A model generated the notes under the pieces. It ran no database searches, was not told where the DNA came from, and was given only the letters and a program-made list of their open reading frames with translations. A stretch of DNA of 64,000 bases, from NCBI GenBank assembly GCA_019915015.1, contig JAHBBC010000042.1, positions 124,001 to 188,000 on the forward strand. Reading direction: 5' to 3'. Positions 62,201 through 64,000 of this stretch are shown here, in pieces; position 1 is the stretch's first letter, and each line of letters starts with the position of its first letter. The translations under genes were made by a program, and so were the position numbers. The DNA is from Auriscalpium vulgare (Eukaryota; Basidiomycota; Agaricomycetes; Russulales; Auriscalpiaceae).

Positions 62201-62760
62201 CTGGCAGGATCCCGCCCGTACCGCGCGGGCTCAGTGCGCCCAGCAATGCTGGAGCTGCTGGAGCCCGTGCGCAGCGAGGGTGCCCGCCAGAACCGGGCGG
62301 ATACCGCCCGGTCTGCGTGCCGCTCGGATGCTGCGGCACACGGCATGCTGCATTGGCGGCCGCCGTCGGTGCCCCGCCTGGTTGACGCGCGCGCCCCTCG
62401 TCGCACCCCATCGCCGCCATCGTCGTCCGCCCCTCGTCACCGCCGCCGTCGCCGTCGTCGCCCGCGCCCCTCGCCGCACGCCCTTGTCGCCGCCCTTGCA
62501 GCGCACCCAAGCGCATCGCCCTCGCTGCGCGCCCATTCGCGTCGCGTCCTCATTGCTGGGCGTCGTCCTCGGTCCTCGCCCTCCTTGCCGGGCGTCGTCC
62601 TCGTCATCCTCACTGCGCGCGCTGCACATCGCCCTCGCCGTGCGCTACTGCTCGCCGCCCTCCCTGCTCGCCCATCTGCATCGTCCTCGCTGCGCGCCCG
62701 TGTGTCGTCTTCGCTGCGCGCCAGGAGGCACCTGGTGTGGCACCATACAAGGCGGCGCAA
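62200..62760. other. GC-rich low-complexity region
   Basis: Very high GC, with runs of CGTCGTCC, CGCCCTCGC, CTGCGCGCCC and TCGTCCTCG. All six frames are open or nearly so, a composition effect. No gene is called. Confidence 0.6.
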
Positions 62761-63279
62761 GCGGGTCTTGCGGTTGTCGGGGGGCTGTGGATGCCGGATG
62801 ACCCCGCGTGCGGGTGTAGAAGAGTTGTCGAAGGACAAGGAGGGGGCCCAGCCCGAGTTCAATTCCCACGACCTGCAGTCAACCAAACCACGTGATCGCG
62901 CGGCCTCCAGGTCAACGCGGCCAAGTCGTCTTCCTCCCTGCTACCACCAGCCCCGACCGCGATACCCTCCCCGCACCCTCCCACCATCACCGTCATTGCA
63001 CCGACATCCCAGTCAGCTGCGCAACAACAAGACAACAAGGGCACATGGAATACTACCGCCAAGGGGCGGCGCGCATGGGCGCGCATCAAGCAACTTGAAC
63101 GACTCGGACGTTATACCTCGAAGCTGCCGTTTTCTCCTAGCTCGCTTCTCGACCAGCTCTCTCACCGCACTAGAACGTCGCAAGAATAAAACCCTCGCGC
63201 AACGCGTGCGTTCCCAGCGACGAGCATCACATTACTCTGACAGGCTTACATTCTTCGTGCGCTCGTCCCAGCACTCTCG

Positions 63280-63512
63280 CACCACCTCTCGAACTGGGCG
63301 CAAGCCGCCGCCCACTCGACCTCCGTCGCCTTCAAGTCCGTCCCGGGCGAGCTGTACTGCGTCGTCAACACGGCGGCGCCCGCGCCCAACGATCAAGACG
63401 TTCTCGCGCTCGATCTCACCTGCGAACCCTCCTTCGGCGACATGCCCGACATCGCGCGGCTCGCATGAGACGCAATTATATGGGAGGCGGTCGAGCGGCT
63501 TGCCCTCGATGT
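63280..63512 (+). pseudogene. Unknown gene fragment with internal stop
   Basis: Reads LVPALSHHLSNWAQAAAHST, SVAFKSVPGELYCVVNTAA, NDQDVLALDLTCEPSFGDMP and DIARLA, then TGA, then DAIIWEAVERLALDV up to a donor GTAAGGC. A CGA to TGA change would explain the stop. The family is not recognised. Sequence after it to 64000 shows nothing that I can support. Confidence 0.4.
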
Positions 63513-64000
63513 AAGGCTTACATTGTGCTATGCGTCTTACGCGTGTGACACTGTTGTCGTGCAGGACCAAAGAGATCGCCGGTCCGTCGCCACGTCATCC
63601 ATCTCGCGCCCCCATCTGACAACTCACAAAGTTCCTTCACAGATCGAACGCTGGAGAGCTCAATGTACAACAGCGTTGATTCACAGCCTGGGGATGCAGG
63701 TGTCCCGCGACGCTTGTCGCTCTTTAAAATCAAAATTTCTCAAACGCGCCCGGAGGTGTGCGCTTCATGGCTGGGAAGATGTGTGTAGCGGACGGCACTC
63801 TGGTACGTCGCCAGCGCCGGCGCTGTCTCATCCGAGTAGTTCTGACCAATTTATTTGCCCGTAGGTATTGTGCTAACCCCGCGCAACACACATACCTAGC
63901 ACCTTGACTTGATGCATGCTCCGCTCTCTGCGCCAGCTGCCCACCTCGGCCTTCCAGCCGCGTCTTCTCGTCCCGCCATCATCCGACACCCTTCCAGTGG

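Noticed and set aside
62165..63514. 449-codon open frame rich in Arg, Pro, Ser and Ala
   Set aside because: All frames of this GC-rich block are open. Composition explains it and no domain is visible.

Overview
The window looks like nuclear DNA from a mushroom-forming basidiomycete (Agaricomycetes; a polypore is plausible but not proven). The grounds are many 50-60 nt GT..AG introns, GC-rich coding sequence, a KDZ transposase with a CxC2 cysteine cluster, a Ty3/gypsy chromovirus, F-box-like paralogs, a fungal DUF2235 hydrolase and RecQ-like helicase debris. It is an accessory, transposon-rich and duplication-rich region, not a conserved core locus. Reading frames and splice sites were read by eye; nothing was searched.

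Region 1 (1-16.7 kb) is one APC/LAT-type amino-acid permease gene broken by two DNA transposons. Its 5' half lies at 1-609 and its 3' half at 14310-15755, with the stop codon at 16673-16675. The first insertion is a 13.7 kb KDZ element with terminal inverted repeats, an 8-9 bp target duplication, long subterminal motif arrays in opposite orientation at its two ends, an apparently intact transposase (8650-12729) and three passenger genes. The second is a 910 bp MITE-like element with 17 bp perfect inverted repeats and an 8 bp target duplication, inserted inside the permease stop codon.

Region 2 (16.9-29.8 kb) holds a frameshifted unknown gene, the first member of a multidomain gene family (below), and a very young Ty3/gypsy element (20032-29811, minus strand). 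Its two 212 bp LTRs are identical by eye and flanked by AATCC. Gag-protease and pol lie in one frame separated by a single TGA, and a 649-residue third ORF lies 3' of pol.

Region 3 (31.2-42.7 kb) has four F-box-like paralogs. Two of them sit in a 3.1 kb tandem duplication that also carries a broken minus-strand gene and the 3' end of a coiled-coil gene.

Region 4 (42.7-61.1 kb) mixes helicase debris, a 694 bp near-identical inverted repeat (44.4-45.1 kb and 60.4-61.05 kb), a DUF2235 alpha/beta hydrolase, and most of the multidomain family.

The most interesting content is that family: eight copies at 18.4, 34.6, 46.1, 51.9, 53.4, 55.4, 57.5 and 58.9 kb. All share an SH3-like domain, and the intact ones share a serine-rich motif containing SGKKSTNS; four carry two C-terminal C2H2 zinc fingers. 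The N-terminal module differs between copies: heat-shock-factor DNA-binding domain, Zn2Cys6 cluster (two copies, one degenerate), chromodomain-like module (two copies, one dead), or short unrecognised leaders. This looks like a local, actively duplicating family of chromatin or DNA-binding proteins in which the N-terminal module is exchanged around a constant SH3/Ser-motif core. I know of no description of it. 61-64 kb is low-complexity and degenerate sequence.
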